Of a DNA stretch of 5,865 bases, positions 1-5,865 are shown in pieces. Positions within the stretch are counted from its first letter, which is position 1. Each line of letters starts with the position of its first letter. A program made the translations under genes and the position numbers. The stretch is from Opitutales bacterium. GTDB lineage: Bacteria > Verrucomicrobiota > Verrucomicrobiae > Opitutales > CAG-312. The notes below the pieces were generated by a model that saw nothing but the letters and a program-made list of their open reading frames with translations, was not told where the DNA came from and did not search any database. The DNA is taken from the NCBI GenBank assembly GCA_017623955.1, contig JAGAOA010000120.1:1-5865 (forward strand), written 5' to 3'.

Positions 1-177
1 CCATCTACCCTGAATATACGAACTAATTTTTCGTTCAGCTACAACACTTAAGCCTGCAAACGTCATAACCACGATAATACATAGCAATGAGAAAATTACA
101 GGTAGAATTACACTTAACATATCATTCCAATTGAATGTAGTTGAATCTGCCAAAACAAAAGTATTAAAAATTGTCAT
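1..177 (-). CDS. nuoH: NADH-quinone oxidoreductase subunit H, N-terminal part (cut by window edge)
   Basis: This is the first 59 residues of NuoH, the membrane subunit that joins the quinone-reducing arm of complex I to the proton-pumping arm and helps form the quinone chamber. After a short polar N-terminus, residues about 20-46 form one hydrophobic transmembrane helix. It is followed by 'AERKISSYIQGRW' (residues 47-59), which matches the conserved ERK-x(4)-Q-x-R motif on the loop after TM1 of the family; the expected Gly-Pro-Asn would lie just outside the window. The start ATG (175-177) is preceded by a strong AAGGAG eight bases upstream, inside the end of nuoG, and the nuoG stop is only three bases away. 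A later Met at residue 20 is less likely as the start because it would remove the leader and has no comparable site. The rest of the gene is beyond position 1. Confidence 0.93.
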   Translation of the reverse strand, partial: MTIFNTFVLADSTTFNWNDMLSVILPVIFSLLCIIVVMTFAGLSVVAERKISSYIQGRW

Positions 178-180
178 ATA

Positions 181-1860
181 TTACTCTCCTTTTTTGGCAT
201 GTTGATTTTTCTTGAAGTTGATTGCATCTTCTTCTGGGAAATCTATATGTGCAAAAGCCGACGAATCTAAAGCAATTCCCATAGAACCGATGTTATCGCA
301 ACCAGCAAGTATTTCTATCTTCTTAGAAATAATTTCACGAACTTGCTTAATTGAAGGCGTTGAGAAATTTTCATTGCTTACTTCTTTTAGCATTTCAGAA
401 ATTAAACAAACATCAGATACCGCTGAATTTGGAGCATCTACAGCCTTCGTAAAACGCTGTAATCTAAATTGACGATTTATCCACATGCCATCTTTTTCAA
501 ACTCGCTCATTAATGGAATACAAATTTTCGCCAATTTAGATGTTTCATTTTCATTAACTCCACAAAAAACTACATTTGCCGTTTTTAAATCTTTCAATTC
601 AAAACCCAATTGCAACAAGTCTTCTCCGAAACAAATTATGGTTTTAATTTCTCCATCGCGAACTTTCGCAACTAAAGAATCAAGAGAAGACTTAGGATAT
701 TCATTTATAAGCCCAGTAACAAAAGCACCACGCATATTTGAAGTTCTATCAGCCGAAACCAACTTTCCATCGTCTTCAGCTAAGTGACTTACCATAAACA
801 CTTCTGCGTTACCAGCCTTTGAAAGTTCTCCCAACAGATACATCTCTTCTACACTTTGCCAGCCATTAGCAACTATTGCAACGCTACCCATTTTAGCGAC
901 ATCACAAGCTCGCAATATAGCATACTTGGTTTCGCATGGCGACGAATCTATTTTAGCATTAAGTAATCTATTTTGTTCATGCTTCTTGAAAGTATATCTG
1001 CCAGAATCGCTCATAAACATATCATTTACTAGAGCATTTTGACGTGGCGTAACTCTATATATTTTACCTTCACGCGACCACACTCTTGTATTGATACCAG
1101 CACTACTTTCGCTACAAATACTTTCAGTTGTCTTCAAGAACCAAGTTCTCATTTTGAAGCGGAATTCTTTTTCTGTAAGAGCACCGACAGGACATCCATC
1201 TACGATATTCAACAAATAATTGCTTTCATTATCTGCATCATCGTAAAAACCAATCTCTACCTTAGAACCACGCTTAGTAAAGCCCATTATTCCACGACCA
1301 ATATATTCCTTGCAAAAACGGATACAACGCGAACACTGAATACAACGTTCAGCATCTACCATAATTTTAGAGCCTAATGGTCGTTTTTTGCGTTTAACGT
1401 TTTTATCTTCTACATATCTAGATTGTTCTTGTCCGTATGCATGCGTATATTCTTGAAGTTTACATTCTCCAGCTTTATCGCAAATTGGACAATCTAGAGG
1501 ATGATTCAGTAACAGAAATTCCAACACGCCTCTGCGACAATCTGCAACCATTTCATTATTTGTAATGATATGCATTCCTTCTGAAACATTAGTTCCACAG
1601 GCGATTACAGGCTTGGGCATCCATGCAATTTTTTGAATACCATTTTCATCTAAGATTGGTTCTCCCGTTGCTCTATCTCTAGCAGGAGTACCCATCTGGA
1701 TTAGGCACATTCTGCACGAACCTGCAACTTTTAAACTAGGATGATAGCAGAAGAATGGAATTTCCACACCTACACTTTTGCAAGCCTCTAATATATTCTG
1801 ACCTGCGGCGACCTCATAGTCAATGCCATTGATGTTTATCTTTACCGTTTGCATTTCCAT
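181..1860 (-). CDS. nuoG: NADH-quinone oxidoreductase subunit G (75 kDa-type iron-sulfur subunit), short form
   Basis: NuoG is the electron-wire subunit of the peripheral arm, carrying electrons from NuoF towards NuoI and NuoB. Residues about 4-95 are a ferredoxin-like [2Fe-2S] domain with N1b ligands C38, C49, C52 and C88. The His-Cys3 N5 site follows: H120, C124, C127, C133. N4 has C173, C176, C179 and C223 ('CPVGAL'). The N7 site of E. coli and Thermus is missing: only C249 of the CxxCxxxC pattern remains ('CSESSAGI'). Residues about 300-559 match a reduced molybdopterin-oxidoreductase-like domain. At 559 residues the protein is shorter than E. coli NuoG (about 900) or the mitochondrial 75 kDa subunit (about 700). 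The start ATG lies one base after the nuoF stop and has no clear ribosome binding site, so translation is probably coupled to nuoF; Met3 is an alternative start. The end of the gene contains the nuoH ribosome binding site. Confidence 0.96.
   Translation of the reverse strand: MEMQTVKININGIDYEVAAGQNILEACKSVGVEIPFFCYHPSLKVAGSCRMCLIQMGTPARDRATGEPILDENGIQKIAWMPKPVIACGTNVSEGMHIITNNEMVADCRRGVLEFLLLNHPLDCPICDKAGECKLQEYTHAYGQEQSRYVEDKNVKRKKRPLGSKIMVDAERCIQCSRCIRFCKEYIGRGIMGFTKRGSKVEIGFYDDADNESNYLLNIVDGCPVGALTEKEFRFKMRTWFLKTTESICSESSAGINTRVWSREGKIYRVTPRQNALVNDMFMSDSGRYTFKKHEQNRLLNAKIDSSPCETKYAILRACDVAKMGSVAIVANGWQSVEEMYLLGELSKAGNAEVFMVSHLAEDDGKLVSADRTSNMRGAFVTGLINEYPKSSLDSLVAKVRDGEIKTIICFGEDLLQLGFELKDLKTANVVFCGVNENETSKLAKICIPLMSEFEKDGMWINRQFRLQRFTKAVDAPNSAVSDVCLISEMLKEVSNENFSTPSIKQVREIISKKIEILAGCDNIGSMGIALDSSAFAHIDFPEEDAINFKKNQHAKKGE
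186..191 (-). promoter_or_regulatory. ribosome binding site of nuoH
   Basis: AAGGAG on the minus strand, eight bases before the nuoH ATG and inside the last codons of nuoG. It is the strongest Shine-Dalgarno match in the window and fixes the nuoH start at 177. Confidence 0.85.
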
Positions 1861-1861
1861 G

Positions 1862-3223
1862 TTAAATTAATCTATATGCGTTATTGTCTATGCGAGCCTC
1901 TCCGCCTTGAGCAATTTGAGCAGAAATTTTTTGCAAATATTCATCTTTAAACTTTGCCACATTACTTTGAACAGGCCAAGCAGCACCTTCGCCCAAAGCA
2001 CAAATAGTTCTGCCACAAATATTATCGGCAACACTTTTTAACAAATCGACATCTTCGATTCTACCTTTTCCGCTAGCTATGTGTTTTGTCAAACGCGACA
2101 TCCACATAGTGCCTTCTCTACAAGGAGTACATTGACCGCAACTTTCATGAGCATAAAATGCACTCAAATTTGCTAAAGCTTCTGGCATATCGACTGTATT
2201 ATCCATAACGATAATACCACATGAACCAATAGCAGTACCGCATTGTTGGAACGAAATAGCATCAAGTGGAATATCTTCAACTCGACGCTCAAAAGAACTT
2301 CCATCGGAATTTTTTATAGTGAATTTTTCGTCCCATTTTAAGATTTTCATTGACGAACCACCTGGAATGATAGCCTTAAATCGTCTACCAGCCAGAGGCC
2401 CTCCACATAAATCGTACAAAAGTTCACCTAAAGTACATGAGCCGGTTTCGATTTCATATCTTCCCGGTTTCTGAACTTGACCACTTACTCCCCAAATATG
2501 AGTACCTGGGTCTAACGGACAACCTATTTTAGCAACTGCATCTCCACCTAACTTAAATACTTTTGGAACCCAACAAAGAGTTTCCACGTTATTTACGACA
2601 GTTGGGCAATCGTACAAGCCCATAACAGCTGGGAAATAAGGAGGTTTTATACGTGGATAAGCTCTATTACCAGCCAAAGAGGAAATCAGACCAGTTTCTT
2701 CTCCGCAGACATAACAACCTGCGCCTCTACATACAGTAATATCGCAACAATAATCCGACCCGCATATGTTTTTGCCGACAAATCCTTTTGCTTTAGCTTC
2801 TTCTATTGCATTGAGCAAAATTCTATACCCATTGATATACTCACCTCGAATGTATATGAAAGCCTGCGCTGCATTCACAGCATAAGCTGCACACATAATA
2901 CCCTCAATCAATGTATGTGGATCTTGATAAATAATCAAACGGTCTTTGCAAGTACCCGGTTCAGATTCATCGGCATTGCAAATCAGATAGATTGGCTTAC
3001 CACTTTTTCTATCAAGGAATTTCCATTTCATACCAGTTGGAAAACCAGCCCCTCCACGACCTTTGAGCTTTGACTTTTCCATTTCAGCACAAAGTTCAGT
3101 TCTATCGCGTTTTACGGTTTCCGAGAGTGTTTCGTATCCACCGTCCGACAAATATTTCTCCAAAGATGCATTCCAACCTTCTACATCGATATGCTTATAA
3201 ATTATTCTATTTTCGCTAGCCAT
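1862..3223 (-). CDS. nuoF: NADH-quinone oxidoreductase subunit F (NADH/FMN-binding, 51 kDa type)
   Basis: NuoF is the entry point of complex I: it binds NADH and FMN and hands electrons to cluster N3. The glycine-rich nucleotide motif GRGGAGFPTG is at residues 55-64. The FMN/NADH motif 'NADESEPGT' is at 83-91, 'GEE' of the family motif is at 174-176, and 'CPTVVNNVETL' is at 206-216. The [4Fe-4S] N3 ligands are C362, C365, C368 ('SCGQCTPCREG') and C408 ('TICALGEG'). The 453-residue length is normal for the family. An odd feature is its cysteine content, 22 residues, with a cluster between 154 and 173, and Cys where the family usually has Phe after EPGT (C92) or Gly in GSGGI (C335). It starts three bases after the nuoE stop with AAAGG seven bases upstream. 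NuoE-NuoF-NuoG adjacency supports an NADH-linked enzyme. Soluble hydrogenase or formate dehydrogenase homologues of NuoF are excluded by the neighbours. Confidence 0.97.
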   Translation of the reverse strand: MASENRIIYKHIDVEGWNASLEKYLSDGGYETLSETVKRDRTELCAEMEKSKLKGRGGAGFPTGMKWKFLDRKSGKPIYLICNADESEPGTCKDRLIIYQDPHTLIEGIMCAAYAVNAAQAFIYIRGEYINGYRILLNAIEEAKAKGFVGKNICGSDYCCDITVCRGAGCYVCGEETGLISSLAGNRAYPRIKPPYFPAVMGLYDCPTVVNNVETLCWVPKVFKLGGDAVAKIGCPLDPGTHIWGVSGQVQKPGRYEIETGSCTLGELLYDLCGGPLAGRRFKAIIPGGSSMKILKWDEKFTIKNSDGSSFERRVEDIPLDAISFQQCGTAIGSCGIIVMDNTVDMPEALANLSAFYAHESCGQCTPCREGTMWMSRLTKHIASGKGRIEDVDLLKSVADNICGRTICALGEGAAWPVQSNVAKFKDEYLQKISAQIAQGGEARIDNNAYRLI

Positions 3224-3226
3224 TAT

Positions 3227-3784
3227 CTAACCTTTGTATGCTGGAGATTGAAAATCGTCTGTACCTTGAGGTTTATCGAATGCAGACTTGGGCGCCAACG
3301 AACCGTCTGCGTCTAAAGCATTTATCTTTTCTATAAATTTTTCGACATCTTCGCGATGAACACCTTCAAAGAGTTTATCATTTACTTGAACATTAGCAGC
3401 TTTAGAGCAATTACCTAAACACTCAACAAATTCTATTGTATAAACACCATCACTAGTTGTTTCGCCCATTTTGCAGTTTAGTTTGTCTGCCAATTCTTTT
3501 CCAAACTCTACCGATCCAGCCAAAGCACAAGAGAGCGTTCTACAAACTTTTATATGAACTCTTCCTCGAGGTTGCTCTGAGTACATTGGATAAAACGTGA
3601 GCATTCCATATACATCGATAGGCTCTACATCTAGTTGTTGAGCAACAAATTTGATTGCTTCATCGTCAAAATAGCCAAATTGTTCTTGAATGTAGTGCAT
3701 AATAATCATAGCAGCAGATTTCTTTTTCGGATACTGTGCTATAATTTCTTTGCATTTATTTTCTATTTCAGAAGTAATATTCAT
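3227..3784 (-). CDS. nuoE: NADH-quinone oxidoreductase subunit E (24 kDa-type [2Fe-2S] subunit)
   Basis: NuoE is a thioredoxin-fold [2Fe-2S] protein that sits on NuoF and carries cluster N1a, an off-pathway cluster near FMN. Residues 1-70 give the helical N-terminal part, including 'DVYGMLTFYPMYSEQPRG' (57-74). The cluster ligands are C81 and C86 ('CRTLSC', C-x4-C) and C122 and C126 ('CLGNC', C-x3-C), all present. After the second cysteine pair the family usually has Ala-Pro-Val; here it reads 'KAANV', so the proline is missing. Residues about 153-185 are a polar, acidic tail beyond the core fold, making the protein (185 residues) slightly longer than E. coli NuoE (166). The start ATG has AGAAGG six bases upstream and lies 13 bases after the nuoD stop. 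The end of the gene holds the nuoF ribosome binding site. Confidence 0.96.
   Translation of the reverse strand: MNITSEIENKCKEIIAQYPKKKSAAMIIMHYIQEQFGYFDDEAIKFVAQQLDVEPIDVYGMLTFYPMYSEQPRGRVHIKVCRTLSCALAGSVEFGKELADKLNCKMGETTSDGVYTIEFVECLGNCSKAANVQVNDKLFEGVHREDVEKFIEKINALDADGSLAPKSAFDKPQGTDDFQSPAYKG
3231..3235 (-). promoter_or_regulatory. ribosome binding site of nuoF
   Basis: AAAGG on the minus strand, seven bases before the nuoF ATG and just upstream of the nuoE TAG stop, so it lies within nuoE. It supports the start at 3223. Confidence 0.7.
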
Positions 3785-3790
3785 AATTTA

Positions 3791-3796
3791 CCTTCT
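3791..3796 (-). promoter_or_regulatory. ribosome binding site of nuoE
   Basis: AGAAGG on the minus strand, six bases before the nuoE ATG and directly after the tandem TAG TAG stops of nuoD. It supports the start at 3784. Confidence 0.75.
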
Positions 3797-3797
3797 A

Positions 3798-5018
3798 CTA
3801 TCTATCGCATTCTCCTAAAACGAAGTCAAACGAACCTAAAATTACGGCAATGTCGCTAAAGTGATGCCCTGGTAAAATCTCCTGCATAGCACTTAAACTT
3901 ACAAACGAAGGTGCGCGTATCTTCACACGATACGGAACTCCACCGCCTTTAGACATAACATAAAAACCCAAAGCCCCCTTGGGATTATCGGCTTCAAAAT
4001 AAGCCTCGCCACTTGGGATATCTGGACCTTGAGTTACCACTAAAAAGTTGTTTATTAAATCTTCCATATTGCGTTGAACGCCATCTTTTTTTGGAAGAAT
4101 TACTTTAGGATTAGAAATATTTACCTCACCTTCAGGCATTTTCTCTATTGCCTGACGTACAATTCGGATACTCTGACGCATTTCTTCTATGCGAACCATC
4201 CACCTATCGTACGAATCTCCATTAACTCCAATTACAACATCGAAGTCATAATCTTCATATCCTAAATAAGGAACATCTTTTCGGATATCGCTAGCAACAC
4301 CACTTGCACGAAGATTTGCACCTGTCAATCCCCATTGCATAGCCATTTCTTTTGAGACTACACCAATTCCAACTGCTCTATCTACAAATATTCTATTGCG
4401 AGTTATCAAATTATCTATTTCGTCGAGTTTTGGTAAGAACTGATTTGCAAAAGAGTTAATTCTACCCAACCAACCATCTGGAATATCTCTAGCCAATCCG
4501 CCAATACGTGCATACGAAGATGTCATTCTCGCACCTGTGAGTTCTTCAAAGAGAGTTAATATCTTCTCACGTTGAGTAAAGCAATACATAAAACCGGTCC
4601 ACGAACCTGCGTCCATTGCGTAAGCTGCAAGACCTACCAAATGACTTGCAATTCTTGAAAGTTCGCAACAAATTATGCGAATAGCCTTACAACGATCTGT
4701 AACTTCTATACTAGCCAACTTTTCTACACATTGTGCAAATGCAATGTTATTGCACAAGGGAGCCAAATAGTCTAATCTATCAGTAAAGGGAATAAACTGA
4801 TTGTAAGTCATATTTTCGGCAATTTTTTCCTGACCTCTATGGAGTTGTCCTACAATAGGATCTGCACGAACTATTAAATCGCCATCTAATTCTAACTTCA
4901 AACGCAACACGCCGTGTGTAGCTGGATGAGAAGGTCCTACATTGACAATCATTTTTTCGCCAATGCGTTCATCTTGAAGACCTGCTGGTTCTGGATATGT
5001 AAATTCTTTGTATTCCAT
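3798..5018 (-). CDS. nuoD: NADH-quinone oxidoreductase subunit D (49 kDa type)
   Basis: NuoD forms, with NuoB, the quinone-reduction site at the base of the peripheral arm, and descends from the large subunit of NiFe hydrogenases. 'GPSHPATHG' at residues 28-36 is the N-terminal loop, with H35 as the likely quinone-site histidine, and 'TDRLDYL' (79-85) gives the quinone-site tyrosine Y84. 'LHRGQEK' (59-65) is the 49 kDa family signature. 'GDSYDRW' (267-273), 'GFYVMSKGGGVPYRVKIRAPSF' around 351-372 and the C-terminal 'GECDR' follow the family pattern. The usual C-terminal 'GE(V/I)DR' has Cys404 instead of an aliphatic residue. The hydrogenase nickel-binding cysteine pairs are absent, as expected for complex I. 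Length 406 is normal. nuoC and nuoD are separate, unlike the fused nuoCD of E. coli and Bacteroides. No clear ribosome binding site precedes the ATG, 12 bases after the nuoC stop. The gene ends in tandem TAG TAG. Confidence 0.97.
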   Translation of the reverse strand: MEYKEFTYPEPAGLQDERIGEKMIVNVGPSHPATHGVLRLKLELDGDLIVRADPIVGQLHRGQEKIAENMTYNQFIPFTDRLDYLAPLCNNIAFAQCVEKLASIEVTDRCKAIRIICCELSRIASHLVGLAAYAMDAGSWTGFMYCFTQREKILTLFEELTGARMTSSYARIGGLARDIPDGWLGRINSFANQFLPKLDEIDNLITRNRIFVDRAVGIGVVSKEMAMQWGLTGANLRASGVASDIRKDVPYLGYEDYDFDVVIGVNGDSYDRWMVRIEEMRQSIRIVRQAIEKMPEGEVNISNPKVILPKKDGVQRNMEDLINNFLVVTQGPDIPSGEAYFEADNPKGALGFYVMSKGGGVPYRVKIRAPSFVSLSAMQEILPGHHFSDIAVILGSFDFVLGECDR

Positions 5019-5030
5019 AATCGGCTAAAT

Positions 5031-5642
5031 TTAAATGTTGTCGATTGTTTCCATACCGCCCTCAACGCTGCGAGGTTCTTTTTCTGAGGCAAAACGCACT
5101 CCTGTACTTGGAGAGTGGAATGGACCTCCTTCCTCGGGGGCAGAAATAACTTTAGTAGCATCTTCATTACCTTCAAAAGTAGGAGGCAACGGAGCTTCCT
5201 TACCTGCGAGAGGGAAATCCTTACGCAATGGATGGTACGGATAACCTTCCCACATCAAAATTCTACGCAACGATGGATGCCCTTCAAAAACAATACCCAT
5301 CAAATCGAAAGCTTCTCGCTCTAACCAATCAGCTCCCTTATATACGCCACAAAGAGATGGCATAACTGGATTATTAGCATCTTCGCACATAGCGACTACA
5401 CGCACATACATCTTTTTTGTATGCGAATAAAAATGATAGACTACTCCAAAACGAGAATCGCCTTCATCTACACCCATATCAATCGATGCTAAATCTGTCA
5501 AAACCTGAAATTCATATTCATCGCGCAATCTTTCTGCCACGCGAACTAACACATTCTTTTTACAGTTGAACGCAATAATACCATCTACCGATTTTCTCGC
5601 ACTCAACATCTCAGGAAATTCAGAAATAAGTTTTGTTTGCAT
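5031..5642 (-). CDS. nuoC: NADH-quinone oxidoreductase subunit C (30 kDa type)
   Basis: NuoC is a cofactor-free structural subunit that packs against NuoD in the quinone module. The 30 kDa family signature is complete: 'EREAFDLMG' starts at E108 and runs to H122, R126 and I128 (ERE-x2-[DE]-x8-H-x3-R-x-I). It is followed by the conserved 'HPLRKDFPL' (137-145). Residues about 150-203 form a low-complexity tail rich in Pro, Glu and Gly, including 'EEGGPF' and 'KEPRS', outside the core domain and probably extended along the complex surface. At 203 residues the protein is a typical stand-alone NuoC. The ATG has GTGAGG seven bases upstream, which overlaps the TGA stop of nuoB; the two genes are nine bases apart. 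The stop is 12 bases before nuoD. Confidence 0.96.
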   Translation of the reverse strand: MQTKLISEFPEMLSARKSVDGIIAFNCKKNVLVRVAERLRDEYEFQVLTDLASIDMGVDEGDSRFGVVYHFYSHTKKMYVRVVAMCEDANNPVMPSLCGVYKGADWLEREAFDLMGIVFEGHPSLRRILMWEGYPYHPLRKDFPLAGKEAPLPPTFEGNEDATKVISAPEEGGPFHSPSTGVRFASEKEPRSVEGGMETIDNI

Positions 5643-5649
5643 AACTATA

Positions 5650-5655
5650 CCTCAC
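5650..5655 (-). promoter_or_regulatory. ribosome binding site of nuoC
   Basis: GTGAGG on the minus strand, seven bases before the nuoC ATG. Its TGA is the nuoB stop codon, so termination on nuoB takes place on the nuoC ribosome binding site, which suggests translational coupling. Confidence 0.75.
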
Positions 5656-5865
5656 TTTGCTGTAAACAATCCCTTAGCAGACCCCTTTGTGTCTCTAATC
5701 TTATTTTGAAGAGAAACAAGAGCATCTAGCAATGCTTCTGGACGAGTAGGGCAACCACTTACGTAAACATCAACAGGTATTATTTTATCTACGCCTTGCA
5801 ATGTTGAGTAAGTTCTGAACATACCACCCGAACATGCGCAAGCTCCCATTGCAATAACCCATTTA
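5652..5865 (-). CDS. nuoB: NADH-quinone oxidoreductase subunit B, C-terminal part (cut by window edge)
   Basis: This is the last 70 residues of NuoB, the PSST-type subunit holding cluster N2, which delivers electrons to quinone. The reading frame is open to the window edge, starting within '[16 protein letters not shown]', so the Met at 5847-5849 is internal and not the start. Two of the four N2 ligands are visible: the Cys of 'MGAC' (5838-5840) and the Cys of 'SGCPTRPEA' (5751-5753). The adjacent Cys-Cys pair that supplies the other ligands is upstream, outside the window. 'VDVYVSGCP' is the family signature, but the nearly universal GCPPRP reads GCPTRP, and a second Cys lies two residues after the first ligand. 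The C-terminal tail is short and basic. The TGA stop overlaps the nuoC ribosome binding site. Confidence 0.96.
   Translation of the reverse strand, partial: KWVIAMGACACSGGMFRTYSTLQGVDKIIPVDVYVSGCPTRPEALLDALVSLQNKIRDTKGSAKGLFTAK

Noticed and set aside
181..963. NuoG as a truncated pseudogene
   Set aside because: All ligands for N1b, N5 and N4 are intact, the frame is open to its stop, and the nuoH ribosome binding site is built into its 3' end.
1093..1116. Sequence error or frameshift as the cause of the missing N7 cysteines
   Set aside because: The frame is continuous with conserved residues on both sides, and N7 is absent in many complex I enzymes.
1039..1377. Plus-strand open frame of 112 codons
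   Set aside because: It lies antisense inside the iron-sulfur region of nuoG. The composition is what the reverse of a coding frame gives and there is no ribosome binding site or domain.
3798..3800. Possible readthrough from nuoD into nuoE
   Set aside because: The stop is a tandem TAG TAG and nuoE has its own ribosome binding site and conventional N-terminus.
4840..4850. NuoD 'GQLHRG' instead of 'GYLHRG' or 'GLLHRG' as an unusual substitution
   Set aside because: The residues before LHRG vary across the family (for example GYHHRG in E. coli), so this is not informative.
4949..5176. A 75-codon minus-strand open frame across the nuoC/nuoD junction
   Set aside because: It overlaps the 3' part of nuoC and the 5' part of nuoD in another frame, both of which are clearly coding, and the peptide has no recognisable family features.
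5035..5324. Two overlapping plus-strand open frames opposite nuoC
   Set aside because: They are antisense shadows of the conserved NuoC signature region and its tail; no independent evidence of coding.

Overview
The window is the interior of one minus-strand operon for respiratory complex I (NADH:quinone oxidoreductase, NDH-1). Read in the direction of transcription, from high to low coordinates, the order is nuoB (3' end only), nuoC, nuoD, nuoE, nuoF, nuoG, nuoH (5' end only). This is the classical nuoA-N order. nuoC and nuoD are separate genes, and the NADH-module genes E, F and G lie between D and H. The genes are packed with gaps of only 1 to 13 bases. There is no non-coding stretch above 13 bases, and no promoter, terminator, RNA gene, repeat, mobile element or CRISPR array is visible.

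How the genes work together (established for the families): NuoE, NuoF and NuoG form the NADH-oxidising arm. NADH gives a hydride to FMN in NuoF. Electrons pass through N3 (NuoF), then N1b, N4 and N5 (NuoG), then through NuoI (outside the window) to N2 in NuoB. Quinone is reduced at the NuoB/NuoD/NuoH interface, which drives proton pumping in the membrane arm. The iron-sulfur ligands for N1a, N3, N1b, N5 and N4 are all present, as are the NuoD quinone-site His and Tyr, so the enzyme looks intact and NADH-linked. The optional N7 cluster of NuoG has been lost, and NuoG is short at 559 residues with a reduced C-terminal domain.

Organism: a bacterium with roughly 40% GC and the standard code. TGA ends nuoB, TAG ends nuoD and nuoE, TAA ends nuoC, nuoF and nuoG, and Trp is TGG. 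Clear Shine-Dalgarno sequences precede nuoC, nuoE, nuoF and nuoH, which argues against a typical Bacteroidota member. The style of NuoG (an insertion between the third and fourth N1b cysteines, and the C-terminal 'EDDGKLVSADRTSN' stretch), NuoF ('RIKPPYFPAV') and the NuoC tail recalls Verrucomicrobiota/PVC complex I. That affinity is from memory and is tentative.

I found no undescribed system here. The points worth a second look are small: loss of N7, an unusual number of cysteines in NuoF and some in NuoB and NuoD, and the alternation of genes with and without ribosome binding sites.
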